From an uncultured Clostridia bacterium (GTDB lineage Bacteria > Bacillota > Clostridia > Oscillospirales > Ruminococcaceae): a DNA stretch of 6,270 nt. A model generated the notes under the pieces. It did not search any database. It had not been told where the DNA came from and saw nothing but the letters and a program-made list of their open reading frames with translations. This document shows positions 5,461 to 6,270 of this stretch, piece after piece (the stretch's first letter is position 1; each line of letters begins with the position of its first letter). The stretch is taken from NCBI GenBank assembly GCA_947175045.1, contig CAMWLH010000133.1, positions 1-6,270 on the forward strand, given 5' to 3'. The position numbers and the translations under genes are program-made.

Positions 5461-6192
5461 TTACTGTTGCTTTTTTCCGCACCTTTGCTGCTCAAACCGC
5501 TTAAGGTCGGCGCGCATTACTTCTATATTCCTTGAATTTTCCTGTTGATAGACCAGCCTGTTTATCCTTTCAATACTGTCCAAGGCCTTAAAAGCAAGCT
5601 CCCTCAGTTCCCTGTCGGACTCCCCCGTCATTTTTATCTGCCCGAACGCGGCGGCGATTATCACCTGATCCGCCATAAGGATATCACCGCCGTTCTCCCT
5701 TATGTACTCATCAGAATGCGCGGGGTCGGGCGAGATATAATTCATCTCCCAGCCCTCCTCAATAAGCCGCCGCGGAAAATCAGCAAAATCAAGAGCGGAC
5801 TTATATTGCTCCTCCATAATCCAAAGAGTATCGCTGCCCTCGTCACTGCCGAACGGAGCCTCCTCGTCGATGCAGTCGTAATACAACGCGTCCGAAAAAT
5901 ACTCCCTGAAAACGGGGTGACTTGTCAGCGGGTGCGGACCGAAGTCCTCAATATCCTTGTATATCAGCGAGCAGGGGTCGAATTCCTTAAGCTCCAGATA
6001 TCCGCTGCGCGTTTTGGATTCCACCTGCTTTGCCGCTTCCCTTTCGGCGGTCTGCGCGTCGCCGAACTCCGATAGCTGCCAGCGCCCGTTCGTTCCCTTT
6101 TTGCCCCAGTTGGTAAGCACATACTCCCCGAGGGTCTCCACCCTCCAGAATTTATCCGAGCTTACATCCCTAAAGTGAAATACCTTTTGCAT
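5461..6192 (-). CDS. WGR-domain protein, function unknown
   Basis: This 243-aa protein has an N-terminal WGR domain (about 1-75): FWRVE (15-19), then NWGKKGTNGRWQL (28-40), where the name motif reads Trp29-Gly30-Lys31 instead of Trp-Gly-Arg, then a helix AEREAAKQVESKTRSG (49-64) and the closing strand YLEL (65-68). WGR domains occur in PARPs, MolR-like proteins and many small bacterial proteins, and in some cases bind nucleic acid. The rest (about 75-243) contains APFGSDEGSDTLW (112-124), a helical stretch with LMADQVIIAAAFG (172-184) and a charged, Gln-rich C-terminal helix. It recalls YfeS-type WGR proteins to me, a weak memory-based link. No signal peptide or membrane segment is visible. 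On the - strand GGAGGAG (6210-6204) lies 11 nt before ATG 6192, rather far; AAGG (6200-6197) is closer. An ATG at 6203 opens only a three-codon frame, ATG AAG GCA TAA, whose stop overlaps the real start. Confidence 0.87.
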   Translation of the reverse strand: MQKVFHFRDVSSDKFWRVETLGEYVLTNWGKKGTNGRWQLSEFGDAQTAEREAAKQVESKTRSGYLELKEFDPCSLIYKDIEDFGPHPLTSHPVFREYFSDALYYDCIDEEAPFGSDEGSDTLWIMEEQYKSALDFADFPRRLIEEGWEMNYISPDPAHSDEYIRENGGDILMADQVIIAAAFGQIKMTGESDRELRELAFKALDSIERINRLVYQQENSRNIEVMRADLKRFEQQRCGKKQQ

Positions 6193-6236
6193 TATGCCTT
6201 CATCTCCTCCACAGCGCCCCGAAAAGGCTTGCTGTC

Positions 6237-6266
6237 ATTATCTGTAAAAAGGTGTTGGTCTAACAA
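6237..6266 (-). promoter_or_regulatory. Possible promoter for the WGR gene
   Basis: On the - strand TTGTTA (6266-6261) and GATAAT (6242-6237) resemble -35 and -10 boxes with an 18-bp spacer, about 45 nt before the start codon. The match is moderate and the window ends just beyond it. The remaining right-edge sequence to 6270 shows no gene. Confidence 0.4.
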
Positions 6267-6270
6267 GATT

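Noticed and set aside
6192..6203. Three-codon leader ORF (ATG AAG GCA TAA) coupled to the WGR gene
   Set aside because: The GGAGGAG abuts its ATG with no spacer, so it is an unlikely start; probably chance.

Overview
The window (about 6.3 kb, moderately GC-rich) looks like chromosomal sequence of an anaerobic Clostridia-type Firmicute, probably Oscillospiraceae/Ruminococcaceae. This rests on strong AGGAGG-type ribosome binding sites, a MetH without a reactivation domain, a P-loop protein family I associate with Firmicutes, and GC-rich palindromic intergenic repeats. The taxonomic call is inference only. There are no rRNA or tRNA genes, no CRISPR array, no transposase and no phage genes.

Layout: two co-directional gene pairs converge on a shared terminator. 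On the + strand, a P-loop NTPase/kinase-like protein of unknown role (126-917) is followed by a cobalamin-dependent methionine synthase, MetH (1123-3513), which ends after its B12-binding domain. On the - strand, a WGR-domain protein of unknown role (6192-5461) is followed by the 4-alpha-glucanotransferase MalQ, GH77 (5252-3762). The 248-bp gap between the metH and malQ 3' ends holds an 84-bp palindromic element and a bidirectional intrinsic terminator. The extreme left holds a perfect 12-bp palindrome whose two arms each contain an extended -10 promoter.

The most interesting structure is in the two gaps between co-directional genes. The P-loop/metH gap (205 bp) and the WGR/malQ gap (208 bp) are filled by the same composite repeat in the same orientation relative to the downstream gene. 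It starts at or shortly after the upstream stop codon with about 40-nt units whose core is CGCCCACGCAG. It continues into a long palindrome bounded by AAATTTTCCGCG and its complement. It ends in a shared ATCAGGAG that serves as the ribosome binding site of metH or malQ. The gene functions (methionine synthesis, alpha-glucan metabolism) are unrelated, so this looks like a dispersed intercistronic element rather than a pathway-specific switch.

The four proteins do not form an obvious pathway. MetH serves the methionine/one-carbon cycle and MalQ serves maltodextrin or glycogen turnover; the other two have recognisable domains but no assigned role.
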